A DNA stretch of 29,949 nt from IMG/VR virus record IMGVR_UViG_3300027861_000143, positions 1-29,949 of that record. One strand, given 5' to 3'. This document shows, in pieces, positions 14,034 to 22,277 of this stretch (its first letter is position 1; the number at the start of each line of letters is the position of its first letter). Under the pieces are notes generated by a model. That model was not told the origin of the DNA, ran no database searches, and saw only the letters and a list, made by a program, of their open reading frames with translations. Source of the DNA: a virus. Made by a program: the position numbers and the translations under genes.

Positions 14034-17000
14034 ATGGCAAACGTTCAGAACTCTTTTATAAAGAGCAAATTAAATAAAGACCTTGACGCTAGGTTATTAC
14101 CTAATGGCGAATACAGAGATGCTAAAAACGTTCAAGTTAGTAGATCTGAAGGTGCTAACGTTGGTTCTTTAGAAAACGTATTAGGTAATAAAAAATTAAA
14201 AGACTTTAATGTTATAACAGGAAGTAGCAGTATGGTTTGTATAGGCAAACTTGTAAGTGACTCCACTAGCGAGGTTTATTTGTTTTTAACGTCATACACG
14301 GATCCAAACCCAAGTCAATTAGAATATACGCCAGGTAGCGAAAACTACATAGTAGTTTATAACCCTTCACTTCCAGATACAGAGTCTTTAAAAGTTTTAG
14401 TCAAAGGATCTTTTCTTAATTTTTCGACTACACATGAAATATATCACGCTAACTTATTAGAAGATTTACTATTCTGGACTGACAATAGAAACCAACCTAG
14501 AAAAATAAATGTAAGTCTTGCTAATCCTACTGGTTCAGCAAATCCAACATACTACGAAACAGAAGATCAAATAAGTGTAGCTAAATACAATCCTTATCAA
14601 CCAATACGACTTTGGCAGAAAAATTTAACATCTGCAGATCCTGTTCCTTATGAAACAACGATGAAAGATGTTAACAGTAAGACATTTCCTAATGGTGCAA
14701 CTGCTTTTACAGGAGGAACCTCAGGTGGTGGTGGTGGCGCATCAATAACTCTTGTTAGTTTAGTTGGTGAAGTTCCTGTTTCTACTAGTCCATATGGAGC
14801 AGCAACTGTTGGTTATATAGCACAACCCGGAGCAGCTATTACACCTATACAAGATTCAAGTAATCCACCTAATCCTGTTGTGGTTAACACTATTGAATAT
14901 GTCCCAGCTATAGCAGGTGGTTTTGAGTGGGAGGTTACTTTAAAAGATATAAATGGAGCAGCTTTTAACTGGCCAACTCTAGTAGCTGGAACAGAAGTTG
15001 TTTTTAATTATAACACTTATTACGATAAAGACTTTGCTGGAGATGAAAATTATTTAGAAGATAAGTTTGTAAGATTTAGTTATAGATTTAAATTTGAAGA
15101 TAATGAATATTCATTAATAGCTCCTTTCACTCAAGTTGCTTTTATACCTAAACAAGATGGGTATTTTATGTACGTAAGAGACGATGCTAAAAACTTTACA
15201 AGTAAAGATGACCAAGCTGATGCTTATAGAAGTACCATAGTTTCTTTTGTTGAAAACAAAGTAGATGCTATAAAATTAATAATACCTTTACCTTTTCCTA
15301 AAAGTACAATACAAGATAGTTTAAAAATAAAAGAACTAGATATAATATATAAAGAGTCTGATGCTTTAGCGCTTAAAGTTATCGAGACTATAGAAATAAC
15401 TGAATTAACATCAGGTGCAGATTCTAGTGTTTTTGAATATGATTATTTATCTAAAAAACCGTATAAAGTATTACCAAGCAGTGATACAACTAGGGTTTAT
15501 GATAAAATACCAGTAAGAGCTTTTGCTCAAGAGATTGCTAGCAATAGAGTTGTTTATGGTAATTTTCAAAACAAACACACGCCACCAACTACGCTAGACT
15601 ACAATGTAACAGTAAGTGCTAAGTCAGATTTTAATTTAAAAGATGGAACAGCAATATCTAGTTCACCAACCGGTAGCGTTGGTATAGGTACTACTATTAC
15701 AATTGGAACAACCACTGGCACTGTGCAAATAGGTAGCATTGTTACAAGTGTTACAAATGGTGTTACAATACCTAGTAACACTTCAGTAACTGGAGGCAAC
15801 TTGTCAACTACGATTACACTGGACAAAGCTGTTACTTTAGTTAATCTTACTAATTTAGTTTTTACAGCCGTAGGAACAGATACTCAAGCAGTAAGCAAAA
15901 TAGAATACCCTAATCACTCTGTAAAACAAAACAGGAATTACCAAGTAGGTGTTGTGCTATCTGATAGATATGGTAGATCTTCAACTGTTATATTGTCTAG
16001 AAGCAATAGTTTAATAGCTGATTCCGCTAGTGGTCTTACTTTTTCAGGAGATACTATATACGCGCCTTATTTGCCAGTTGGCTTAGAGCAATCATCTTGG
16101 CCAGGTAACTCTATTAAGGTTTTATTTAATTCAACTATAGGACCTAATGGTAAAAACGTATTAGATGGTTCTCCTGGTATATACAATGGATACCCAACAA
16201 GCGCTGACTACAATCCATTGGGTTGGTATTCATATAAAATTGTAGTTAAACAAACAGAGCAAGAATATTACAATGTATACTTGCCAGGTATCATGGCTGC
16301 TTATCCAGAAGATACATCTTTAGAAATAGGTATAACATCTCATGCTGTTTTAATAAACGATAATATAAACAAAGTTCCAAGAGACTTAACAGAAGTCGGA
16401 CCTGATCAAAAACAATTTAGAAGCTCTGTTCAGTTATTTGGTAGAGTAGAAAATACTTCAACTGAAGCTGGCTACTTGAGCAGCACTGGTAACGAACAAG
16501 TGTACGATAACGCCGGCGCTTTAACAAATCAATACTACCCAGGTAGAAGCTCTGACACTGTATCAACTATTTCAACTCTTAGAGACTTGTTTGATTATTC
16601 ACCAATCGATCCACCAAGACCAAACTACTTTCCGCAATTATATTTAGTTAACTCAAATCCTTTAGTAGCTAGGATAAGTACAGCTAAACAAATAGGTCAG
16701 ATAGCAACCACTAATTACAGTGTAGCTAGCGCTCAAATAAACGCAAATGCAAGTGGAACTGGGTTTGTCCTTAAGAATGTTATTGGAACACCTGCGCCTC
16801 AAATGATTGTTAGTGGAACAGGTATACCAGATGGTGTAACAGTAGTTGGCTACTCAGGGACTAGCTTGACGGTTAGTCAAACATTAACTTTAGACGAAGA
16901 TGATTTTATATACTTTGTTCCAGGTTTTTCAGCTCCTTTTTTAGGTGAACCTAAAGTTCCTGGATTACAGTATTTAGCTGTGTACGAAACAGAACCGGTT

Positions 17001-18275
17001 GAAAGCTTGTTAGATATATTTTGGGAATCAACCAGTGTAGGCGAAGTTGCAGATTTAAACAACTTAATATTAAACGCTACAGGTGGTGGCGCTGGACTAA
17101 GTGCTAACTTAAGTACTTCACTTTGGTCAGAAGCTTATGTTTTAAACAACAGAATATTTGATGCTAATTTTACTTTAGTTGACGCTTTTGGATCTGAACT
17201 ACTACCTGGAAATATAGTTTCTGTAACACTAGATAGTGTTTCGAATGGTAATGGCGTTAATGTTCAAACAGTTGAAGCTAGTCCATACTTTGAACTAGTA
17301 GGTAACGCACAAGACAATACAATACCTCTTGGGTTTTTTAATATAATACTAAAACAAGAATACATAGATGCTGTTTATTATAGTCAAAACTCTGGAGATC
17401 GTAATTTTACGTTTTTAATATCATGGGAAACGACAGATGGCTTGTCTCCTCCGACTAACACCACTGGTGGACCTCAAGTAGTAAACGCTGGTCCATCAAA
17501 CGTTAGACCTAATGACGCGTCGCCAGGTATAACAACCTCACCAAACAGCTTACAAGGTAGCACTATAATTAGTAACAGATACACGTCTTTAGTCGCAGTG
17601 GCTGATGCAGCTAATGGTTCTTCTAATGCGTTATTAAAAACTAGTGGTATAGCTTGGAGTTTAATAAGCGTAAGCAATCAAACTTCTCCAAATATAGACC
17701 TTGTTAGTCAAGGGTTATTTACTATGACTAACACTGTAGCTTCAGGCTTAAGAAGAGGAACACTAACTAACACTAGTGGAGGTAATATGCCTGCTAGTAT
17801 ATACAATATAACTATAGGTGTAGCTGATGCTGGTGGTCCATCACCTGTTGGAACTAACATATCTTTTATTCTTGACTTAAGAGTTGTGCCTTATTCTGTT
17901 GGATCTGGACTAGTTAATTGGTGTGAGGTAGTAGACGGTCAAGGTGATTGCGTATCTGGCGAAACTAGACAAAATAGATACGTAGCTATAGAGATACAAG
18001 GCGGATCTTTTGATGGTTTTTATGTATACGACATAGGTGAGCAAAGCTTTAGTAGTTGGGTTTCTAATTGCTTTGGAGGTAGTACTATTACTTTAAATTA
18101 TACTGGCAGACAAACTACTATTTCAGGATCACCTATAAATAGTTGTATACCTGCATTTGCAAACACGCTTGCTAGTGCTAAACAAATTTTAGACGCAAGA
18201 AACTATAACAGCAGTGCTGATTATTTAAACTTATTAGCTCAAGATACAACTGGTTTAACATTTGAGATAACATAG
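14034..18275 (+). CDS. Large tail protein, P22 gp10-like DNA-stabilisation type
   Basis: The N-terminus (NSFIKSKLNKDLDARLLPNG, then YRDAKNVQVSRSEGANVGSL) matches the signature of podovirus packaged-DNA stabilisation or tail-hub proteins. The following repeats such as ANLLEDLLFWTDNRNQPRKI suggest beta-propeller blades. At 1413 aa it is about three times the P22 gp10 length. Extra beta domains are inserted: a Gly linker plus domain near residues 222-325, and two GT-rich modules near 535-616 and 895-966. The C-terminal part carries a cadherin-like segment (ASIYNITIGVADAGGPSPVG) and a Cys-containing end domain. It likely closes the channel and exposes adhesive surfaces. Its stop shares one base with the GTG start of the next gene. 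Confidence 0.75.
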   Translation: MANVQNSFIKSKLNKDLDARLLPNGEYRDAKNVQVSRSEGANVGSLENVLGNKKLKDFNVITGSSSMVCIGKLVSDSTSEVYLFLTSYTDPNPSQLEYTPGSENYIVVYNPSLPDTESLKVLVKGSFLNFSTTHEIYHANLLEDLLFWTDNRNQPRKINVSLANPTGSANPTYYETEDQISVAKYNPYQPIRLWQKNLTSADPVPYETTMKDVNSKTFPNGATAFTGGTSGGGGGASITLVSLVGEVPVSTSPYGAATVGYIAQPGAAITPIQDSSNPPNPVVVNTIEYVPAIAGGFEWEVTLKDINGAAFNWPTLVAGTEVVFNYNTYYDKDFAGDENYLEDKFVRFSYRFKFEDNEYSLIAPFTQVAFIPKQDGYFMYVRDDAKNFTSKDDQADAYRSTIVSFVENKVDAIKLIIPLPFPKSTIQDSLKIKELDIIYKESDALALKVIETIEITELTSGADSSVFEYDYLSKKPYKVLPSSDTTRVYDKIPVRAFAQEIASNRVVYGNFQNKHTPPTTLDYNVTVSAKSDFNLKDGTAISSSPTGSVGIGTTITIGTTTGTVQIGSIVTSVTNGVTIPSNTSVTGGNLSTTITLDKAVTLVNLTNLVFTAVGTDTQAVSKIEYPNHSVKQNRNYQVGVVLSDRYGRSSTVILSRSNSLIADSASGLTFSGDTIYAPYLPVGLEQSSWPGNSIKVLFNSTIGPNGKNVLDGSPGIYNGYPTSADYNPLGWYSYKIVVKQTEQEYYNVYLPGIMAAYPEDTSLEIGITSHAVLINDNINKVPRDLTEVGPDQKQFRSSVQLFGRVENTSTEAGYLSSTGNEQVYDNAGALTNQYYPGRSSDTVSTISTLRDLFDYSPIDPPRPNYFPQLYLVNSNPLVARISTAKQIGQIATTNYSVASAQINANASGTGFVLKNVIGTPAPQMIVSGTGIPDGVTVVGYSGTSLTVSQTLTLDEDDFIYFVPGFSAPFLGEPKVPGLQYLAVYETEPVESLLDIFWESTSVGEVADLNNLILNATGGGAGLSANLSTSLWSEAYVLNNRIFDANFTLVDAFGSELLPGNIVSVTLDSVSNGNGVNVQTVEASPYFELVGNAQDNTIPLGFFNIILKQEYIDAVYYSQNSGDRNFTFLISWETTDGLSPPTNTTGGPQVVNAGPSNVRPNDASPGITTSPNSLQGSTIISNRYTSLVAVADAANGSSNALLKTSGIAWSLISVSNQTSPNIDLVSQGLFTMTNTVASGLRRGTLTNTSGGNMPASIYNITIGVADAGGPSPVGTNISFILDLRVVPYSVGSGLVNWCEVVDGQGDCVSGETRQNRYVAIEIQGGSFDGFYVYDIGEQSFSSWVSNCFGGSTITLNYTGRQTTISGSPINSCIPAFANTLASAKQILDARNYNSSADYLNLLAQDTTGLTFEIT
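15640..15880 (+). repeat. Inserted beta module, copy 1 (in the 1413-aa protein)
   Basis: Residues about 536-616 have the pattern VQIGSIVTSVTNGVTIPSNT, then V-GG-LSTTITLDKAV and a closing LVFTAVG strand. The same plan (G-V-G-GIP-T-VV, LT-SQ/NQ, hydrophobic closing strand) recurs in copies 2 and 3. Boundaries are approximate. Confidence 0.5.
16717..16930 (+). repeat. Inserted beta module, copy 2 (in the 1413-aa protein)
   Basis: Residues about 895-966 contain MIVSGTGIPDGVTVVGYSGT followed by LTVSQTLTLDEDDFIYFVPG. The SGTGIP-G-TVV...LTVSQ pattern is the clearest version of the module. It interrupts an otherwise continuous ARISTAKQIG...SAPFLGEPKVPGLQ region. Boundaries are approximate. Confidence 0.55.
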
Positions 18276-18694
18276 TGAAAGGTATTGATGATCCAGTTGC
18301 TGTAAAATCATTAAAAAAGTTATTAAAATTAGATTGGAGTCATTATAATTTATATTTAGTAGGTGGTTTAATACAAGGATGGGAAACAAAAGATATAGAC
18401 GTGGCTGTAACTGGACCAATAATAAATCATGATAAGTTTGTTGAGTTAATTACAGAAGCAAGCAAGATTTATTTAATAGATATATCTTATCAAAAAAAAA
18501 TACAAGTAAATCTAATAGGTGAAGCAGAGCACATGAAACCAGTAAGAATAGACGTAGGTAGACTAAGTAAACCTAATAAACAAGTTAATTCTTATTTTGA
18601 AAACGGACTATGGTTTAGGATACTTAGTTATCCTATGCTTAAACAAATAAAAAACAAAAGAGTATATACAAGCCAACCAGTGTTAATACACTAG
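18275..18694 (+). CDS. Nucleotidyltransferase-fold protein (139 aa) in the tail operon
   Basis: This small protein has the Pol-beta-type nucleotidyltransferase signature: LYLVGGLIQGWETKDIDVAV, with G30-G31, then the D40-I-D42 catalytic pair. A third acidic residue is D93 in VRIDVGR on a later strand. This is the full carboxylate triad expected for metal-dependent nucleotidyl transfer. At 139 aa it is a minimal catalytic domain without an obvious substrate domain. It uses a GTG start overlapping the upstream stop (TAGTG), so it is translationally coupled to the 1413-aa tail gene. Possible roles include nucleotidylation of a host protein or tRNA, or an antitoxin or anti-defence function. The fold is well supported; the target is unknown. 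Confidence 0.75.
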   Translation: MKGIDDPVAVKSLKKLLKLDWSHYNLYLVGGLIQGWETKDIDVAVTGPIINHDKFVELITEASKIYLIDISYQKKIQVNLIGEAEHMKPVRIDVGRLSKPNKQVNSYFENGLWFRILSYPMLKQIKNKRVYTSQPVLIH

Positions 18695-18735
18695 TATTGC
18701 TTGTAATTTACAGTAAAAATAAGTAATAATTAATC

Positions 18736-20487
18736 ATGGCAGGAGCGGTAATAGAAGTAAAATACTTTAACACTTTCGTTTTGAAAAAAACAGCTACACA
18801 AATAGAGGACACTATAGTGTGGAACGGGTCTTTTGGTATTCCAAAAGATAAGGGTGGTTACAATGTAGTTGACGCTGATGTTACTTCTGATACTAATTGG
18901 GCTATTGAAGAATCTAGAATAAGAGGTGGTTACAACAATACTAATGTAGATTACGGAGTTAGAGCTTATTTAGTAGAAGAAGATCCTGCTTCAACAATAA
19001 GATTTAATAGTTTGATATACTCAGGTATATTTAACTCTAGAACAGGTATAAATAATACTAACGTATTTTCTTCTGCCGATGATATTACAAAAAGCGCAGA
19101 TCCAGCTAACGCTAGTATACAAAAACTATATGCTGAAGATACTAACTTAATTGTATTTCAAGAATACAAAGTAAGTAGAGCTTTAATAGATAAAGACGCT
19201 ATATATTCTGCTGAAGGAAACGCTAGTGTAACTTCTAGTAACTTAACAATAGGTGTTATACAACCTTATGCTGGTAGGTTTGGTATAAGTAAAAACCCAG
19301 AAAGTTTTGCTACATATGGTTACAATAAGTATTTTTCTGATAAAAATAATAATGTTATAATGAAATTATCTAACTCAGGTTTAGAAGAAATTTCTAAATA
19401 TGGTATGATAGATTATTTTAGAGATGAACTAAATAACATAGACATCGGCATTGACGAAGGAAAAGTAAGAGGTGGTTATGATATACACAGTGACCAATAC
19501 GTGGTGTCTACTCAAAACAGTGATGGGTCAGGTTATAACACAGTTTCTTGGGATGAAACCGTAAAAGGTTGGACTAGTTTTTATGACTATAAACCAACTC
19601 AAATGTTTAGTTTAAGGAATAAGTTTTACTCAACAGGTAAAGATAATTTTTACGGAAGTCTAAAACCTGTTTGGGGAGTTAGATCATATGACAGTTTATA
19701 CGAGCATTACTCAACTGAAGTTAATAGGTCTTTTTTCTATGAAAGAAATTATCCTTCTACAGTCACTTTTATATTTAACCCTAGCCCTTCAACTAGCAAA
19801 AACTTTAAAACAATAAGTTACGAAGGTATGAACGGTTGGCAGTTAAATACTTTGATATCTGATAACACAGCTAAAGATTATAACGCTTTAATACCAGGTT
19901 GGGATATTTATAACGATACTGCTAATTCATCTCGTAGCTACGTTGGAGGCGAATACGTTATAGCAGACGCGAGCGCTAAAGCTGGAGCTGCATCAACAAA
20001 TACAACTGTAGTCTTAGCAAATGTTGTAGGTGTTATAGCTGTAGGAGCAAGCGTTACTGGTACAGGTGTCGCTGCTAACACAGTGGTTGTTAGTTTTGAT
20101 GCAATCACAAAAGTGCTAACAGTAAATCAAAATTTAGGCATTGCTTTGAATGCTGCTTTATCATTTTACTTAGTTGTTAATAGAGTTAATTATACTACTG
20201 CTTTTGGAAATGCAAACCCTCCTTTACCTAGGTTTCATGCTGGGTTTGATAGAAAAGAAAATAGATACGTTGCTAACTTAGTAAATAACAGCGAAGCAAG
20301 TCATGGAGAAATAATATGGGGTAATGAAATGACTGGTGTTAAAGGTTATTATGTTACGGGTATATTTTCAACTGACGGCGATTATTCAACAAATGTTAGC
20401 TATAATAATAATACAGCTACAGATCCAGGAGGTGAAAAACAGTTGTTTGCCGTTGGTTCTGATTATACAAAAAACAATGGTTACTAA
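18736..20487 (+). CDS. Large virion or tail protein (583 aa)
   Basis: It is a beta-rich protein with repeated RGGYN/RGGYD motifs (RIRGGYNNTNVDYG near residue 60, VRGGYDIHSDQYVVS near 245). It also has blade-like stretches such as GVRAYLVEEDP, GWTSFYDYKPTQMFSLRN and FYERNYPSTVTFIFNPSPST. The pattern suggests a beta-propeller, a continuation of the gp10-like architecture in a separate polypeptide. Near residues 410-485 a GT/Val-rich module (VGASVTGTGVAANTVVVSF, LTVNQNLGIALNAA) interrupts it. There is no enzyme motif. It follows the nucleotidyltransferase gene after a 41-base gap and uses an A/T-rich leader. It is probably a component of the tail tip or hub. Confidence 0.65.
   Translation: MAGAVIEVKYFNTFVLKKTATQIEDTIVWNGSFGIPKDKGGYNVVDADVTSDTNWAIEESRIRGGYNNTNVDYGVRAYLVEEDPASTIRFNSLIYSGIFNSRTGINNTNVFSSADDITKSADPANASIQKLYAEDTNLIVFQEYKVSRALIDKDAIYSAEGNASVTSSNLTIGVIQPYAGRFGISKNPESFATYGYNKYFSDKNNNVIMKLSNSGLEEISKYGMIDYFRDELNNIDIGIDEGKVRGGYDIHSDQYVVSTQNSDGSGYNTVSWDETVKGWTSFYDYKPTQMFSLRNKFYSTGKDNFYGSLKPVWGVRSYDSLYEHYSTEVNRSFFYERNYPSTVTFIFNPSPSTSKNFKTISYEGMNGWQLNTLISDNTAKDYNALIPGWDIYNDTANSSRSYVGGEYVIADASAKAGAASTNTTVVLANVVGVIAVGASVTGTGVAANTVVVSFDAITKVLTVNQNLGIALNAALSFYLVVNRVNYTTAFGNANPPLPRFHAGFDRKENRYVANLVNNSEASHGEIIWGNEMTGVKGYYVTGIFSTDGDYSTNVSYNNNTATDPGGEKQLFAVGSDYTKNNGY
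19963..20190 (+). repeat. Inserted beta module, copy 3 (in the 583-aa protein)
   Basis: Residues about 410-485 show VGASVTGTGVAANTVVVSF, then KVLTVNQNLGIALNAALSFY, the same plan as SGTGIP-GVTVVG/LTVSQ in the 1413-aa protein. Its codons (for example GTCGCTGCT, GACGCGAGC) differ slightly from the flanks. It sits between YVGGEYVIA and a NRVNYTTAFG continuation. Boundaries are approximate. Confidence 0.55.
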
Positions 20488-20505
20488 TAATAAAAAAATA
20501 AAATT

Positions 20506-21171
20506 ATGCCAATAGCAGGAATAATAGGTGGAGCAGCTTCTGTAGTCAGTGGCATCTTTGGAGCGGCTTCAGCTAGAAAAGAAGCTAGAAGAAAAGCTAG
20601 AAAAGCTAGAAAACTAGAAAGAAAACTAAATCAATTAGAAGCTAACAGACAAGAAATTATAAATCCTTACGAGGATTCAACTAGCTTAAGTAGCATGATG
20701 AGTAATCCTTTTGCTACACTATCTGTATCAACAGCTGCTACGGAAATTCAAATGGAACAAACTGATATAGCTTTAGCTAACACTTTGGATACTATAAGAC
20801 AAACTGGTGGTGGCGCTGGTGGAGCAACCGCTTTGGCTCAAGCTGCTTTACAAAGCAAAAAGAATATTGCAGCTGGTATAGAGCAACAAGAAAAAGCTAA
20901 TGATGACAAAAGAGTTGAAGGTGAAAAACAACTACAAAACCAATTAGTAAGTGAAGAACAAAGGATGCAAGGTTTAGATGCTGCTGGTAAATCATTTGTT
21001 TATAATGAAACAGAAAGAAGAGAACAACAACAACTTGATAGAGTTTCAAATCAAATAGCAGCATTAAGAGGTCAAGAGTCGCAGGCAAGAGCAGATGCAA
21101 CTGGAGCTATTACTGGAGCGCTTGGGTCTATAGCTGGTATAGCTGGAGCTGGAGGATTTGATAAACCGTAA
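20506..21171 (+). CDS. Internal virion or ejection protein, T7 gp14-like position (221 aa)
   Basis: The N-terminus is a Gly/Ala-rich hydrophobic segment (MPIAGIIGGAASVVSGIFG), followed by a strongly basic coiled helix (ARKEARRKARKARKLERKLN). The middle has a GGGAGGATALAQAAL segment and long Gln-rich helices (EKANDDKRVEGEKQLQNQLV, ETERREQQQLDRVSNQIAAL). It ends in another Gly/Ala hydrophobic tail (GAITGALGSIAGIAGAGGF). Amphipathic Ala/Gly-rich ends with a helical centre are typical of podovirus internal or pilot proteins that line the ejection channel. It is the first of three genes in the order small-medium-giant, resembling T7 gp14-gp15-gp16. The call is by composition and context. Confidence 0.65.
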   Translation: MPIAGIIGGAASVVSGIFGAASARKEARRKARKARKLERKLNQLEANRQEIINPYEDSTSLSSMMSNPFATLSVSTAATEIQMEQTDIALANTLDTIRQTGGGAGGATALAQAALQSKKNIAAGIEQQEKANDDKRVEGEKQLQNQLVSEEQRMQGLDAAGKSFVYNETERREQQQLDRVSNQIAALRGQESQARADATGAITGALGSIAGIAGAGGFDKP

Positions 21172-21176
21172 AAAAA

Positions 21177-22277
21177 ATGGAAAACAAAAACGCACATTAT
21201 AATCTTGTAATAAAACAAGTTAACGAAAGTAATTCAATGGCTTATGACGAAAGTTATGTAGCTAGTTCTACTGATAATAATTTTCGCATATTAGAAAAAG
21301 CTTATGCTGGTACAGCAACTGCTTATGCTAAGTTTAAAATGGCTGTAGACTCAAACAAGTGTCGTGAAACAGGTTGTGAGTACGAGATGAAACAGATGCA
21401 ACAACTTAAAGATTTTCCAAAACAATCACTAGAGTTTATAGAATTAGTTGTGGATCAATTATCTACAACTGATGAACCTTATTACGATGTTAATAATAAC
21501 TACGTATACATGGTAGCTAACTATATGATGAATGCTAAGCCTGGTTTTTCTAGAACAGAAGGATATAATATAGAGTTGTTTTTATTAGAAAATGGTTCTC
21601 AAGAATTAATATTTGATGGACCTTTGTTTGATAAAAAACTAGTTATAAATAGCTCTACGTTAACGGCGTTAGTAGATTCTGGAACAGATTTAATAGCTGA
21701 AACTCCAGATATAAACAAAGACATGCTAAGACTTTTAACTGAAGTAGGTGTATTTACACCAGACATGATTGGTGAAAATGAAGAACTTACACCTGGTGCT
21801 ACTATATCTGATGAGTTTGTTTTAAAAAACCCTGACGGATCTTATGATTACGAAATAATAGACGTAGGTATGGGCAAAGGTAGAAACATACTAAAGTTTG
21901 ACTTAGATAAAATAAAAAGAAAAGCTGATCCATTTATAAATGCAGAAGTAGCGGGTTTACTATCGCAAGAACAAGAAGCTGTAGCTGCTTGGAATATGTT
22001 TATAGCTAGAGGTACTAGCGTAGAAGAAGACGCACAAATGGAACAGAATGCTAACGCTGGTAGTTTAGCTTGGTCTTACGAAAAAGATTTACCTTTGATG
22101 CCTAAAAACAAAGAATTGTTTGAGTCAAAGTATAAAGATTATTTTATGAATAACTATTTGTCTCAGTTTACAACTAATAAGTTACCAACAGTAGAAGAAG
22201 ATGCAGCAGTATTTGATTTAGCGGAAGCAAAAAAAGCTAAAGCTCAAAAATTTATGGACGATAATAAATTAAATTAA
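21177..22277 (+). CDS. Probable internal virion protein (366 aa)
   Basis: This acidic, mostly helical protein starts MENKNAHYNLVIKQVNESNS, with a helical YAGTATAYAKFKMAVDSNKC region containing two Cys (KCRETGCEYE). It continues with KQSLEFIELVVDQLS, a mixed middle (YNIELFLLENGSQELIFDGP) and a helical C-terminal end (LAEAKKAKAQKFMDDNKLN). No enzymatic motif is seen. It lies between the gp14-like gene and the giant gene, whose ATG begins at the base after its stop. This corresponds to the middle gene of an ejectosome cassette (T7 gp15-like position), an inference from order only. Confidence 0.6.
   Translation: MENKNAHYNLVIKQVNESNSMAYDESYVASSTDNNFRILEKAYAGTATAYAKFKMAVDSNKCRETGCEYEMKQMQQLKDFPKQSLEFIELVVDQLSTTDEPYYDVNNNYVYMVANYMMNAKPGFSRTEGYNIELFLLENGSQELIFDGPLFDKKLVINSSTLTALVDSGTDLIAETPDINKDMLRLLTEVGVFTPDMIGENEELTPGATISDEFVLKNPDGSYDYEIIDVGMGKGRNILKFDLDKIKRKADPFINAEVAGLLSQEQEAVAAWNMFIARGTSVEEDAQMEQNANAGSLAWSYEKDLPLMPKNKELFESKYKDYFMNNYLSQFTTNKLPTVEEDAAVFDLAEAKKAKAQKFMDDNKLN

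Noticed and set aside
18679-18692. Inverted repeat AGTGT/ACACT at the end of the nucleotidyltransferase gene
   Set aside because: The stem is only 5 bp, overlaps the stop codon and has no T-run, so a terminator is not supported.
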